Part shown: positions 43,973 to 55,742 of the stretch, piece by piece
How the letters are laid out: each line of letters opens with the position of its first letter
Position numbering within the stretch: the first letter of the stretch is position 1
DNA from: Blastocladiella emersonii ATCC 22665
Lineage: Eukaryota; Blastocladiomycota; Blastocladiomycetes; Blastocladiales; Blastocladiaceae
DNA length: 64,000 bases
Assembly (NCBI GenBank): GCA_025594325.1
Contig: JANHCV010000006.1
Location: forward strand, 744,001 to 808,000
Direction: 5' to 3'
Program-made: the position numbers and the translations under genes
Notes under the pieces: model-generated
What the model saw: the letters and a program-made list of their open reading frames with translations, nothing else
What the model was told of the DNA's origin: nothing
Databases searched by the model: none

Positions 43973-45121
43973 TCAAGTACCTTACACGTCGCAGCGCAGT
44001 GCGAAGCGGTTGATCGAGGATTAAGTTCGAAACGCAGGCCCGGATCAAGGTCGCGCGACGTGTCGAACGCTGGTCGTTGCAAGAGGGCTGTCTGGAATAC
44101 ATGAAGCGTTGTAATCCCAGATGTGGTTTGAAGCGAAGCAGTGGAGAGCTTGAGTCGCGATTGACAACGCTGCGCACCGTCCAGGATCTGCTCGCGCATC
44201 GCGTGAGACGCAGGAGTGGACGAGGTGTTGGCCGATTGTGATCGCAGCTCCGTCATGGCCGCCGGCTTACGATTCGCCGGACATGTGTCGCATTCTTGTG
44301 CAGCCAACGCGCTACAACTCATGCTATAGGCCGAATTGGCTATCGTGGGTCTCGCTGGTTGACTGTCACTGCAGTCCGTGACGTGCTCGCGGCGAGGTGA
44401 CAGCGCGAGCAACGCGTTTCTCATCTCGGCGTGCCGACCAGCGGCGTGGCCAGCCGCTTGTCGCAGAGCAGTCTCGCCCTCGCCCTCGCTCCCGCATCCT
44501 CGCATATCCTACACTTCCATGAAGCGACACTTGATGCAACCTAGCGATTAGGCTCAGAAGAAGACTACCTTGCGACGCAAACCGGGCTGCGAGCGAAACG
44601 GTGCTGTTGGAACGCATCACGCGGCAAACCTGAGCTTATGCTCGCGCTTGTGCGAGCCTGTGCAACCGTGCATCGCTTATGGCGAGAACGCCTCGTCCCC
44701 CGGCGCCGAGCGGCGCTGAGTTCGTCAAGGCGGCGGTTACCGCACCACGGGTTTGTCGTTATTGTCGCACTCCGTGAGTGTAGTTGAACATTTGCGGACC
44801 AGTCACCCTAACCCACGCGCTCAATTTATCACTCGGCGAGCTAGAGAAAGTTCTTTCGGACAATTATTCAGACTTGAACGCCGGCCAACTACTCACCATT
44901 CGGGTCTGGTCCAAGCGTGTGGCCTCTCGGGTTGCCTGGCGCTATGATCGGGAACTGCTTTAAATATCGATCGGGCATGGCTAGTCGAAAGCTGGCTGCG
45001 AATTCACTTGGAATCACTCGCTTTTCCGCGACAAGTCTCACGCGCTGCGCCATAGGCCGTTGCTCATGTCCACCACGATCGGTGTTGTTTGAAACTCGCC
45101 GCTGTCCCTCATCGCGCTGCA

Positions 45122-45180
45122 AGGGCCACGTCCGCGCGGGCGCCGTGGAAAGCGCGCGTCGCCCGCGCGGGTGTGGCCCT
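45122..45180. repeat. GC-rich hairpin element, copy 2
   Basis: The arms agggccac-gt-ccgcgcgggcg and cgcccgcgcgg-gt-gtggccct pair over 19 positions with a two-base internal loop and a 17-base terminal loop. The element is about three-quarters identical to copy 1 over roughly 90 bases, and both keep the arm complementarity. Confidence 0.7.
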
Positions 45181-45521
45181 CAATACTTCTACGTTTGCGG
45201 CGCGGAGCGGCATAGCCGCACGGGACTCGAGGGCGTGCGTCGCTGGCCATGGCCGCGGCGGCAGCAAGCGAGCGAGTGCTGATCGCTTGCCGCGAATCTG
45301 GCCACCGCGTATGAATACATTGCCCATTTTCGTCCTCAATCCCACAGCAAGTAACTTCCAACCGTGGTCGTAGCTTACACGACCGCGACCATCATCGCGA
45401 TCGCATGCTCCTCGCGAAGTCGCGCGCGGCGGCCACGGATCGTTCACCGAATCACGCGCGCGAACGAACGATCCAGTTGAGCAAAAACTAGTAGCTATAC
45501 ATAACAAAACTCTCCCTGATC

Positions 45522-48500
45522 TTACATCAAAGTCTCTGCCGACGCGTGCGCCGCCGGCCCACCCTGCTCCTGCTGCTGACCTTGACCTTGGACTCCTCCC
45601 GCACCGCCCGCAGCCGACAGCCCGAACGCGGGCAATCCGAGCATCGCGTCGAGCCCCGCGAACGGCCGCTGCTGCGCGTCCTGCTGCTGCTGGAAGTACG
45701 CCGCGTTCGGCGGCGCGACCATGACCGCGGCCGCCGCGGCGCCCGTGACGGCGGGGTGCAGGAGATTCGCCCACCCACCGCCGGCGCCCATGGCGAGGAG
45801 CAGCTCGGACGGCGGCTGGTGGAACGCGGGCGCCACGGTGATGGGCGGGAGGTACGTGCCGCCCGCGGCGACGGGGTTGTGGAACCCGTTGGTCGAAGTG
45901 GCGAGGTACCCGCCGCCGCCGCCGTTGCCGCCGCTACCGTTCGCGTCGTTATATCCGCCGGCCGCCGCAACGTTCGCGAGCTGCGCGCCGACGGCGCCGA
46001 GCATCGACGACGACGACGACGGGTTGTGCGTCCCGTTGCCCATGAACATGCCGCCGGGCCCGCCTACGCCCATGCCGATGCCCATGCCCATCATCATCTG
46101 GCCCGCGGGCACCTGCATCTGCGCGTCGGACGGCGCGAGCCCGTGCTCGACGAGGTTCGCCATCTCGCGCGTCAGGAACTCGGACGGGAACTGCGGCAGC
46201 GACATGGGCTGGGTCAGGGCGTCGGTGAAGGACGCGTGTGCGTGCGATGGCGCGGTGAGCGGGGTCGTGGTGGTGTAGGCCGAAGGCGGCGACGAGCCGA
46301 GGCTGAGCGGCGGCGTCGTGGTTGTTGTGGTGGGCGCCGAACCGAACGGCGGGATCGTGTGGTTGCTGATGGCGGGGCCCGCGGGGAACCCGTTGGCGAG
46401 GAACTGGTTGTTCGGCTGCTGCACGGGCTGGATGAGGATCGGGTTCGCCGAGGATGCGGCGGCGGCCGCGGCGGCGGCAAGCGCGAGCGGCGCGGTCCCG
46501 TCGAGCGCGGTGGCGGCTGCGCCGCGAGGCAGGAGCTCGCGGGCCATTTCGGCGGCGAGGGCGGCCATGGAGACCTCGGCCTCGGCCTTTTCGCGGTACA
46601 TGTCCGTTGTCGACGCGACCATGCACTGCTCAGCGACGACGAGGAGCTCGGTGAGGCGGAACATTTCGCGCTCGAGGTCCGAGATATCGGGTTCGGGCGA
46701 TCCGTCGACGAGGCAGATGAACTCGGCGCACAAAATACGCAAGACGGCCACGTACTCGGCGCAGTACTGCGAGATGGACTCGAGGACGCGCGAGCACAAG
46801 TGCAGCACCTCGAGCACCTTGTGCCTGCGGTCGGCGGTGCGCGACTCCTCGAGGATCGCCAGGCACCCCGCGAACACGTACACGATGAACTGCGACGCGT
46901 CGAACGGGTACAAGCCCGCGTTCTCCTTGTGCCGCAGGTGGATGGTCGGGATCGCCGTGATGCACTGCTCGACGATCGCCAGGTACCGCTCCTGCAGGGG
47001 CCCGTCGTTGCGCAGCCGCCGTGACGACAGGAACGGGCGGTACAGGGCGAGGACCGTCGAGTAGTACATGATGTTGAGGTACGCGACCTGCAGCGACGGC
47101 AGCGGCGCGGTCGGCGAAAAGTCGTAGGCGAGTTTTGGCGGCAGCGAGGTCTGGAACTGCTGCAGCATGCCATGCAGCTCGGGGAGCGTGTGCTGCAGCT
47201 GTACGGTCGGAACGTGTCAGCACGAGCGAGGAGGAGCGATCCAACGAAAGAAAAACGTACGTTCTTGCGCAGGTGGTAGTTGTTGACGGTGCGCACGACT
47301 TTGCCCATGATATCCGAGACCTTGACGAACCAGACAAAGTACGAGTCCTCGGGCTCGAGCTCGTTGTCGGGGAACCGGGCGCGGTTCTCGGGGGTGTCGA
47401 GGAACAGGTCAAAGTTGAGGGTGCAGTCGTCGCCGTTGAGGATCGAGGGGCGGCCGTACGCCATGGACACGGACTGCTCGAGGGCGTAGGTGGCGGCCCA
47501 CACGCGCGAGTACGTGACGACGTGTTCGGGGACGGGCAGGACGTAGCCGGACGCGCCTTTCGAGTAGAGCGTCATCACGTTGTGGAGGCCCAGTTCGGTC
47601 GCCAACCGCATCGCCATGCCCGAGAGCAGCCACGGGTTGCCCGAGACGCACGGCATGTCGGCGATCTCGAGGAACAGGCACGCCTGGACGCTCTCGATAC
47701 ACGTCAAAAACGACTCGTAGACGCCCGTGAGCTGCTGTTTCGCGCGGTGCGCGAAGGCGCGGCTCGCGGGGAACAGCGGGCCGCCGGGCGACGCGCCCGA
47801 GTGCTTCTCGGTGAGGCGGTAGTTGCGCTCGAACATGGCGGCGGCGTAGTAGAAGAAGCTGTTGAGCAGCAAAAAGTTGGGCACGGGCACGGTGACGCCG
47901 TCGTCGCCGACGAGCGGCTTGTAGAGGGTCGCGGCGCCCGACGTCGCGTTGCGCTGGAGGTGCGCGTCGAGCCGGTCCATCTGCTCGATTAGCTGGGCGC
48001 GCGGCAGCATGGGCAGCCACGCGTGCAGGGTGTCGTAGTAGAAGCCGACGAGCATGTCGAGCAGGGCGCGGTTGGTCGGCCACATGAAGAGCAGGCGGTC
48101 GAGGTTGCGCGGGACCGCGAGCCGGTCGATGATGCGGTACAGCTTGTTGATGTACCCGCCGTCGGCGCCGCCCATGGCGCGCGAGCTGATCTTGTGGAAC
48201 AGGTGCACGCCCGACGTCTCACCCATGGTATACACGCCGCAGGTCCGGCCCTGGTCGTCGAGCGCCACGTGGATGGCCAGGTTCTCGGCGAGCTCGTCGA
48301 CCTCGTCGCGCGACAGCGTGCGCGTCGGCGTCATGGACGCGGCGGGGGCGAGCCCACTGCGCGGGTTGAACCCCGGGTACGCGGTGCCTGCGGTGGCGTC
48401 GGCAGCACCCGGGAGGGAGGGTGCGGGCGACGCCGAGGAGCCGGGCGTAGACCGCGTCGAGGCGGTGTCACCGTTGGCCGTGAGCAGCGATGCGGGGTTT

Positions 48501-48841
48501 TTCGGCGCGCGCTTGCTACCGAGCTTGGGCCCGCGCTTCTTGGCGCCGGTGAAGTAGCAGTCGCCGGGGGCGGCGGCGCACTGGTCGCACGGCGAGGTGC
48601 CGCCGCACTTGATCTTCTTCTTGCGGCACGGCTCGCACGCCTGCGTGATGCGCGACCGCGGGCGCTTCGCGGCTTCGTCGGTGGCGGCCGCGGCCGTGGC
48701 GCGTTTCCCGCGCGACGCGGCGTCCGAGTCGCCGGCACCGGTCATCATCGGGTCCATGGCGTTGGCGTGGTGTGGTTGAGGGCTGGGCGTGGTCGAGCGG
48801 CGGGCCGTGGCGTTCCCAGCGAGGCCTCGCAGCGGGTCCAT
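45522..48841 (-). CDS. Zn2Cys6 fungal transcription factor
   Basis: Exons 48841-47261 and 47198-45522, with a 62-nt intron (GTACGT...TACAG), give 1085 residues. The binuclear zinc cluster is complete (ACEPCRKKKIKCGGTSPCDQ then CAAAPGDCYF; C-x2-C-x6-C-x5-C-x2-C-x6-C) and is followed by a basic KKRGPKLGSKRAPK linker. The fungal transcription-factor regulatory domain covers roughly residues 230-650 (LHAWLPMLPRAQLIEQMDRL, FLEIADMPCVSGNPWLLSGM, YGRPSILNGDDC). The C-terminal third is Pro/Ala/Gln/Gly-rich, consistent with an activation domain. The target pathway cannot be assigned. Divergent from ALG10. Confidence 0.9.
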
Positions 48842-49264
48842 TCACGGGCGGGCGAGCGGTCGGGGTGGGAGGGCAACGGTGCGCAATGTATTCCGGTCGG
48901 GCGGGCAGGCAGTGCCTAGTGTTCCATGAGCTGCGTGGGGGTGATTAATTGTCCGGGCAGGGGGGAGGGGAGAGGAAGAGAAGCGGGCGCCCACGCTGGC
49001 AGCCAGGGGACGGCCCCAGATGGCGCAACGGAGGGCCGCTGCTGCTGCCGCTGCTGCCTGGGCTTCTTCCGCGGCTGAGTCACAAGCCACCGGCACCACC
49101 GATCAGCAAACACGCGCGCCAAAACCGCGGGTTTCCGCGCCACGTGCTTCCAGCTGACAAGGTTTTGCGCGGCAGCGCCACAGTGAGGCGCCACACGGCC
49201 GGAGACAAGGTTCCCTCTCCCCGCTCTCCTCCCTCTCCCCTCCGCTCAACAGCAACGGATCAAC
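48842..49264. promoter_or_regulatory. divergent intergenic region, zinc-cluster factor / ALG10
   Basis: 423 bases containing pyrimidine-rich leaders toward both ATGs. No TATA box or recognised motif. Confidence 0.4.
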
Positions 49265-51055
49265 ATGGCATCAACACCCCCAGCGAACCCGCCATCCGCC
49301 CCGCTCACGCCGCCGGCGCTCCGCCCGCCCGCGTACTCGACGCCGCCGACGCGGTTTGGCCGGTTCCTGACGTGGTGTCTGCCGCTGCTGCTCGCGACGG
49401 CCGGGTGGTGGGCCGTGAGCGACCGCGTCCCGCAACCGTACATGGACGAGCCGTTCCACGTGCCGCAGGCCCAGGCGTACTGCGCCGGCGACTGGGACGC
49501 CTGGGACCCGAAGCTGACCACGCCGCCCGGCCTGTACGCCGTGGCCGTGGTCCTGCTGCGCGCTGCGGCGGCTGCGAGCGACGTGCTGCCGCCTGCTGTC
49601 ACGGGGGCGGTCGGCGAGGTGTGGCGCGCCGCGTTCCCGACGGGCGCCGCGGCCGCCTCGACGCACCCCGCCGTCGGCGAGATCGTGGTCCCGCCGCTCT
49701 TCTGCTCGGTCGCGGCGCTGCGCCTGACGTCGCTCGTCCTCTCGTTCCTGCTGCTGGCGCTGATCGCGGCGACGGTGCGCGACGTGGCGCGCGAGCAGGC
49801 CGTGGACGATGCGCTGGCGCGGATCGCGAAGTCCGACCCCGCGACGCGCAAGCGCATGACGCCCGACGCGCTCAAGTACGCCATGGCGACGGCGCCGCCG
49901 CGCGACCGGTCCGCGGGCGTGCTCGCGTGGAACGCGCTCAACGCGTGGCTGAACCCAATAGCCGTGACGTTCTACTGGTTGTTCTACACGGAGACGGCGA
50001 GTGGGGTTGCGGTCCTCGGGACGTACCTCCTCGCGCGGCGCCGGTGGTACTGGCTCAGCGGCATCGTACGTTTTCGCGCACGTCGCAATGCTCTTCCTCG
50101 CTAACCTCCCCCCTTCAACCGCTAGCTCGGCCTCTTCTCGATCCTGGTGCGCCAGACCAACGCCGTGTGGCTATGCTTTGCAGCAGGCACCACGCTCGTC
50201 GCGCGCATCCGCCACGCCGAGGCGCGCCGCGTCCTGCTCACCTCTTCCCCTCTCCCGGCCTGGACCCTCGGCACTTGCCCCGAGTACACGTTCGCGAGCT
50301 GGGTCGCCGACCACGCCGCCATGGCCCACGCGACGCTGCACCGGTACCGCGCCAAGACCGTCCGGGTGCTCGCTCCCGCAACTCTCGCGCTCGCGGGCGC
50401 CGTGGCCCTGGCGCGCGCCAACGGCGGGCTCCTCGCCGGCGATAAAGACAACCACGTCGTGTCGCTGCACCTGCCGCAGGTCATGTACTGCACTCTGGTC
50501 GTCGCGGCGCTCGTCGCGCCCATCATCGTGACGCTGGCCGACCTGTCGGCGTACGTGGTGTTCACGCTGCGCAAGCTGCGCTCGCCGCGCGGGTTCGCCG
50601 TCATGACCCTCGTGTTTGGGGGAATGCTCGCGGCGGTGCACTGGACCACGCTCGAGCACCCGTTCCTGCTCGCGGATAACCGGCACCTGACGTTCTACGT
50701 GTGGAAGGCCGTGTTCCGCACCTCGCCAGCGTACCGGTACCTCGCGATCCCGGGCTACTTCATGTCCGGGTGGTTCCTGTACCGCAAGCTCGGCGAGCAC
50801 CAGGGGTCGCTGTTCATCTCCGTGTACGCGTTGGCCGTCGCGCTGATGCTGGTGCCCGCGCCGCTCATCGAGATGCGGTACTTTATCCTCCCCGCGCTCG
50901 CGTACCGCGTGCACGTCGTCGAGCACAGGAAGTGGAAGCTCGCCCTCGAGACGGCCGTGTTGGTGGGAGTGAACGCCGCCGTCACGTACGTGTTCCTGAC
51001 GCGCACGTTTGCGTGGCCTGGGCACCCGGGCGAGGTGATGCGGTTCACGTGGTAA
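49265..51055 (+). CDS. ALG10: dolichyl-P-Glc alpha-1,2-glucosyltransferase Alg10/Die2
   Basis: Exons 49265-50065 and 50126-51055, joined in phase over a 60-nt intron (GTACGT...CGCTAG), give 576 residues. The first luminal loop carries the family signature (PYMDEPFHVPQAQAYCAGDW, then DPKLTTPPGLYA), in which the acidic residues are thought to be catalytic. Around ten to twelve hydrophobic helices follow (SLVLSFLLLALIAATV, WLNPIAVTFYWLFYTETAS). LGLFSILVRQTNAVW opens exon 2, and the C-terminus has PAPLIEMRYFILPALAYRVH. The enzyme adds the terminal glucose to Glc2Man9GlcNAc2-PP-dolichol in the ER. Start chosen as the ATG after a pyrimidine-rich leader. Confidence 0.93.
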
Positions 51056-51179
51056 CGAATATAGTCAAACTCGGTGTATTTAGCGATCCATCGGTTGCGC
51101 GAGACGTGGTTGGTTGTACAGGAGGGTGGGGGTGTTGCGGGGGGTACATGGCTTGGGTTGCAGAGGTCTTGGTGAAAGG

Positions 51180-51737
51180 TCAAAAGTCGCGCGGCCGCTT
51201 GCGCGACGGCTCCGCGTCCATGGCCATCCACGGGAACACGGGTGTTGGTGGTGCGGCGGGCTTGTGCGCGTCCTCTTCGTGAGCAGCGTGTGGTGGTGGT
51301 CCCGTGAGCAGACTCGCGATCGGCGTCGCGAGATGGCTACTGCTGCTACTCTGCGCCGTTGGCGCCACGACCACTGGCACCGCAGACTCCACATCCCCCT
51401 CAGCCGCATCCGACGCCGCCGCCGCTGCCGCCACGAGGTGGCGCACGAGGTCGAGCGGGACATAGACGCGCCCGTTGGTGTGGACGGCGAGCGGGTGGTC
51501 GGGCAGCGAGTCGAGCAAGGCGGCCACGTCGCGCAGCGCCGTCTGGTACCCGCGGTGGTGCACGCGGCGCGGCGCCGTCACCGATTGGCGGTACAGCTGC
51601 GCCAGCGCGTTGGCCGCCGTCTTGAAGTGCGCGTGCGGGTCGTCGTCCGGGTTGGTGATGGGGGGAGCGAGGGGTGGGGCGGTCGCGGGGCGCGACGACG
51701 GGCCCGCGGGCGGCGCGTAGTTGGTGTTTGTGTTCAT
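51180..51737 (-). CDS. small conserved-looking protein, possibly HAPSTR1/C16orf72-like
   Basis: A 185-codon frame starting MNTNTNYAPPAGP. A Pro/Ala-rich start leads to a helical segment (AHFKTAANALAQLYRQSVTA, then RVHHRGYQTALRDVAALLDS) and a second helix (YVPLDLVRHLVAAAAAA). The C-terminus has a basic SRKRPRDF that could act as a nuclear localisation signal. The helical segment recalls the HAPSTR1/C16orf72 family of short nuclear stress regulators, but I hold this loosely. The frame extends upstream but with Ser/Pro-rich leader-like composition, so the ATG at 51737 is preferred. Divergent from NBP35, 214 bases apart. Confidence 0.6.
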   Translation of the reverse strand: MNTNTNYAPPAGPSSRPATAPPLAPPITNPDDDPHAHFKTAANALAQLYRQSVTAPRRVHHRGYQTALRDVAALLDSLPDHPLAVHTNGRVYVPLDLVRHLVAAAAAASDAAEGDVESAVPVVVAPTAQSSSSSHLATPIASLLTGPPPHAAHEEDAHKPAAPPTPVFPWMAMDAEPSRKRPRDF

Positions 51738-51951
51738 GGTGGGGCAGGTTGCGCGGAGTTGATGCGTTGCAGGCGTCCTCGAGTGGACGATCGGGGTTGA
51801 GAGCGGGGAGCGCGAGGAGAGCGAGGGCGGAGGAAGAGGCGGAGACGAAGGCAGCACTTTGATTCACGCTGGCATCACGTTGGCGGCGCGCGCTGACTCG
51901 ACCCGCTTCACCTCCCTGCTTTGTCATCCCCGCTCTCTCCCTCTCAACGAA

Positions 51952-52991
51952 ATGACCAACGATAATACAATGGAACAACCACCGCAGAAACCCGAGGACG
52001 CGCCCGAGCACTGCCCCGGCGTCGAGTCGGCCGACGCGGGCAAGTCGTCGGCGTGCGACGGGTGCCCGAACCAGCAGATCTGCGCGTCGGGCGAGGCCGC
52101 GGGCCCGGACCCCGCCATTGCCGACATTGCGCGTCGTCTCGCGGGCGTGCGCCGCAAGGTGCTCATTCTCTCCGGGAAGGGCGGCGTCGGGAAGTCGACA
52201 ACGGCCGGTACGGTTACGTTGTGATGGTTGAGAAGTGAGCGAGACTGACCTGGCCGTGGTGTCTAGCGAACCTCGCGTTTGCGCTGTCGCACGACGAGAA
52301 CACGTCGGTCGGCGTGCTGGACGTCGACATCACGGGTCCGTCGATCCCGCTGCTGCTGGGCGTCGCCGACGACCGCGTGCACCAGACGAGTTCCGGGTGG
52401 ACGCCCGTCGCCGTCGACGAGACGCTGTCGTGTATGTCGATCGCGTTCATGCTCCCCTCGAAAGACGACGCCGTCATCTGGCGCGGACCGAAGAAGAACG
52501 GCATGATCAAGCAGTTTCTGCGCGACGTCGACTGGGGCGACCAGCTCGACTGGATGCTCGTCGACACGCCGCCCGGCACCTCGGACGAGCACCTCTCGGT
52601 CGTCACCTACCTCAAGGACGCGGGGATCGACGGCGCCGTCCTCGTCACCACGCCCCAGGAGGTCGCCCTGCAGGACGTGCGCAAGGAGATCTCCTTCTGC
52701 CGCAAGGTCGGCGTCCCGATTTTGGGGGTGGTCGAGAACATGGCCGGGTTCGTGTGCCCCGGGTGCAAGCACACGAGCGACATCTTCCGCCCGACGACCG
52801 GCGGCGCCCGCGCCATGTGCGCCGCCCTCGACGTGCCGTTCCTGGGCTCGATCCCGCTCGACCCGCGCATCATGCGGTCCGCCGACTCGGGCGTCAGCTT
52901 CATGGACGAGTTCCCCGACTCGCCCGCGACTATCGCGTACCAGGCCGTCGTCGACCACCTCGAGTCCGTCTTCTCCTCTTCCTCCGAATAG
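51952..52991 (+). CDS. NBP35: cytosolic Fe-S scaffold P-loop NTPase Nbp35
   Basis: Exons 51952-52207 and 52267-52991 with a 59-nt intron (GTACGG...TCTAG) give 326 residues. The N-terminal ferredoxin-like motif that separates Nbp35 from Cfd1 is present ([19 protein letters not shown] then PNQQIC; C-x13-C-x2-C-x5-C). The deviant Walker A ([13 protein letters not shown]) is split from the next strand by the intron. [32 protein letters not shown] and the bridging-cluster cysteines FVCPGC follow. With Cfd1 the protein assembles 4Fe-4S clusters in the cytosol (CIA pathway). Length agrees with yeast Nbp35 (328 residues). Confidence 0.96.
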
Positions 52992-53038
52992 CCATCCTGT
53001 TACTGTACATAAAAACACACACTTCTCTCGCTCACCCC

Positions 53039-55565
53039 CTAAACCTCTTCGAGCCCGTGCACCACGACCTTGGTAACCGACGACGCCTGCGACGCCCAGG
53101 GCAGGATCTCAAGCATCCCCTCGCGCGCGAGCTGCACCGCGCGCTTCCACGCGAGCCCGCGACGTCCTTCAAACTCGGCTGCCTGGCGCACCCGCTGCGC
53201 CTCGGTCTGCTCCTCGGTCTGCCGCGGCTGCCCGCGCCCGTACGCCGCGCGCTCCTTGGCGGCCGGCGCGTCGGCCTCGGGCACCACGACCGTCGCGGGC
53301 TCGAGCGCCGCGTTCCCCGTCGCAATCGAGTTCACGATCCCGTCCAGCTTGTACGTCCGCCCGCGGTCGCGCACGCGAAGCACCATGGCGTGGATCCCGC
53401 GCAGGAGCTCCCGGTCGGCGGGCTCGGCGAGCGCCGACTGGATTTCGGGGAGCGAGAGCCCCGTGAACGCGCGGACCAGGTCGCGCGGGGACATGCTCGC
53501 GACCGAGAACACGGCCGCGGCCGGGTCCGGCGCCAGCGCGAACTTGAGCACCCCCGCGGCCTGCTGGTTGAACAGCGGGAGGACGGGGACCGGCGCGGCG
53601 AGATCCGCCGGGTCCATGAGCTCGCCGAGATGCACGCGGCGCACCGTCGTCACGACCGTCCGCTCGGCGCCGCGCCGCGACCGGACGACGGATTCGTCGG
53701 GCAGCGCCTCGGCGTCGTCCATGTACAGCTCCAGCACGCCCGTCGCCACGAGCCGCGTCACGACCGCCTCGGCCACCGGGTGCGTCAGGTCCGGGTACGG
53801 GTTGAGCCATGGGCGAAGGTGCGCCAGGTTGCGCGACACGTACGCGAGCAGGGCCGGGACGCGGTAGTGCTCGCGCGCGCGGTACACTTTCGCAAGTGTC
53901 GTGTGCATGTCCGCAAAGTCGAGCGACGCCAGGATATCGCTGAGCGGCGGCGCCGGCGGCGGCGTCGGCCGTTCCGAACGCGGCGTGTGGATCAGCTCGG
54001 GGGCGGGGGCAAGGGCGGGGGCTGCGGGCTCGGCGACGGGCGACGGCGACTTGCGCTTCTTCTTCTTCTCCTCAGAGATGTCGTGCTCGACGACCTCGCG
54101 CGGATCGTCCTCGTCCTCGTCGCTGCTGAGATCGTCATCGCCGAGCCCCGGCTGCTCCTCGAGGAACGGCTCGTTCTCGGGAAACTCCATGTTCTCGGTC
54201 GCGAGCCACGCCGCCTCGGCGAGACGGAGACTCTCCTCCTCGGACATCGCGGGAGGTGGCGGGGTCCCGCGACCGGCCTTGCCCTTGGCGCCCTTGGCGG
54301 TCTTGCCGTTCGCCGGCGCGGGTGTCGGTGACGCGGGCTTGGCCGCCGCCGCCGCCGTCGCCGCCGCGTCGGCCGCGAACATGCGCTTGTACACGCCGCG
54401 CGCCTTATCCTCGCGCTTGTCGAGCTCGGCGACGAGCGCGTCGAACGTGGCCTTGGCGGCGGGGAACGCCGCGGCCGCCTCGCCCGCGACGCGGCGCACG
54501 TCGGCCTCCTTGCCCTGCGCGTCGAGCGCACGCGCGAGCCGGAACGCCGCCTTCTCGAGCGACGCGAGGGGTACCGGCCCGCGGACCTGGTGCGGCTCGT
54601 TGAGCATTTTTTCGAGGGAAGGCGCGCCGGTCAGGCTGGTGGTGGAATCGGCGAGCAAGAACACGGCGCGCGCATGGCGCTCGGCCCACGCGGGCTCCTG
54701 CAGGTGCAGGTACGCGAGGGCGAGGTTCAGGTGGCACGCGGCGGCGAGGTGTGCGGCCGCGGCGGGGTCGAGGTTGGCGGCATGGGCGAGCGCGGTCGTC
54801 GCCTGGTCAGCCAGCGCAAAGTACAGCTTGACGGCGGTCACGCGGTCGGCGCCCGACGTCAGCAGCGCGTTCGCGGCCGACTTGGTGGACTCGGCGCGCG
54901 CGAGCCATGCGGACGCGGGTTCCGAGTACGGCTACGTCAGGGGAGGGAGAGGGGTGTGTGAGGTGGGGAGGCGTGTGAGATGGAGGGAGGAAGAGAGCGT
55001 ACCCGCCACGGCAGCGCGAGGATCTCGACTTGCACGTCGACGAACGGCTCGGCGAGGTCGACAGCCACGGTCGGGTGGCGCGGGGTCACTACAGAGCGAG
55101 TAGTGAGCCGAGGATCAGCGTGAGACGCGAGCAATGGACGCGTACTCGCGTCCCCCGCAACCCGGAAGGTCGCGCGGTCGCCGCACCGCATGCCGACGAT
55201 GGCGGCGTCGAGGCCCTGGACGATGCCTACACGCTCTCGCGACGCGTTAGATCGCGGTCTTCGCACCGTGCAGTAGACCAGCGTACCCTTGCCCGGGACA
55301 TGGAGGTGCGGGACGTGCGGGTAGCTCGCGTGCGACGCGGCGATCACGGACCCGTCGGGCCGCGTCATGTAGTAGCTCACTGTTCGTCAACAGTCGTCAG
55401 TTTCTGGCGGACTCATCGCGTCCAACGCGACGACGTACTGTGTACCGGATCCCCCTCGGCCACGACGTGTTCCGCGAGCCGCGGCGGCCCGGCCCACGGC
55501 GTGCGCGACAGCACCGTGACGCCGTCGGGCACGCTGCCGGTGTGGTCAAGTTCATCCGTAGTCAT
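53039..55565 (-). CDS. FKBP-like / TPR co-chaperone-type protein with long C-terminal extension
   Basis: Five exons in phase: 55565-55439, 55379-55287, 55226-55146, 55088-55003 and 54931-53039, giving 759 residues. All four donors are GTACGT or GTACGC. Exons 1-4 form an FKBP-like domain: EGDPVHMSYYMTRPDGSVIA, then GKGIVQGLDAAIVGMRCGDR, closing with FVDVQVEILALPW. Several residues that line the FK506 pocket in active isomerases are not obvious, so activity is doubtful. Exon 5 opens with a TPR-type helical array (AHLAAACHLNLALAYLHLQE and neighbours) as in FKBP8/AIP-like co-chaperones. An acidic/basic linker and a further ~300 residues of unrecognised helical sequence follow (MSPRDLVRAFTGLSLPEIQS). 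A 177-base divergent promoter is shared with the GPALPP gene. Confidence 0.75.
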
Positions 55566-55742
55566 CGCAGTGGTGCAGCACTTGGAGCTGGGGGGAGAGA
55601 GGGAGGGGAGCGCGAAGGTCGGTGGCCTCGAAACAGCAGGCGGACACGACGGCCATGCGCTGTCCGACTTGTCACGTTCCCCTCCCCTCCCACGCCTGCA
55701 TTTTGGGAAGAGTATCACGGGCACTCCCTGCAACGTATTCGC

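Larger units (their letters stand above)
42638..45521. other. 2.9-kb gene-poor region with two hairpin elements
   Basis: GC content is visibly lower and more mixed than in the surrounding genes. Frames exist, the longest 270 codons on the minus strand at 43693-44505, but they lack codon bias, promoter context or recognisable domains, and that one runs through a hairpin repeat. Two related GC-rich hairpins at 43916-43972 and 45122-45180 are the only clear structure. No tRNA, rRNA or transposon gene recognised. Confidence 0.5.

Noticed and set aside
43693-44505. 270-codon minus-strand frame in the gene-poor region
   Set aside because: Runs through a hairpin repeat whose second copy gives similar off-frame peptides. 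No codon bias, promoter or domain.
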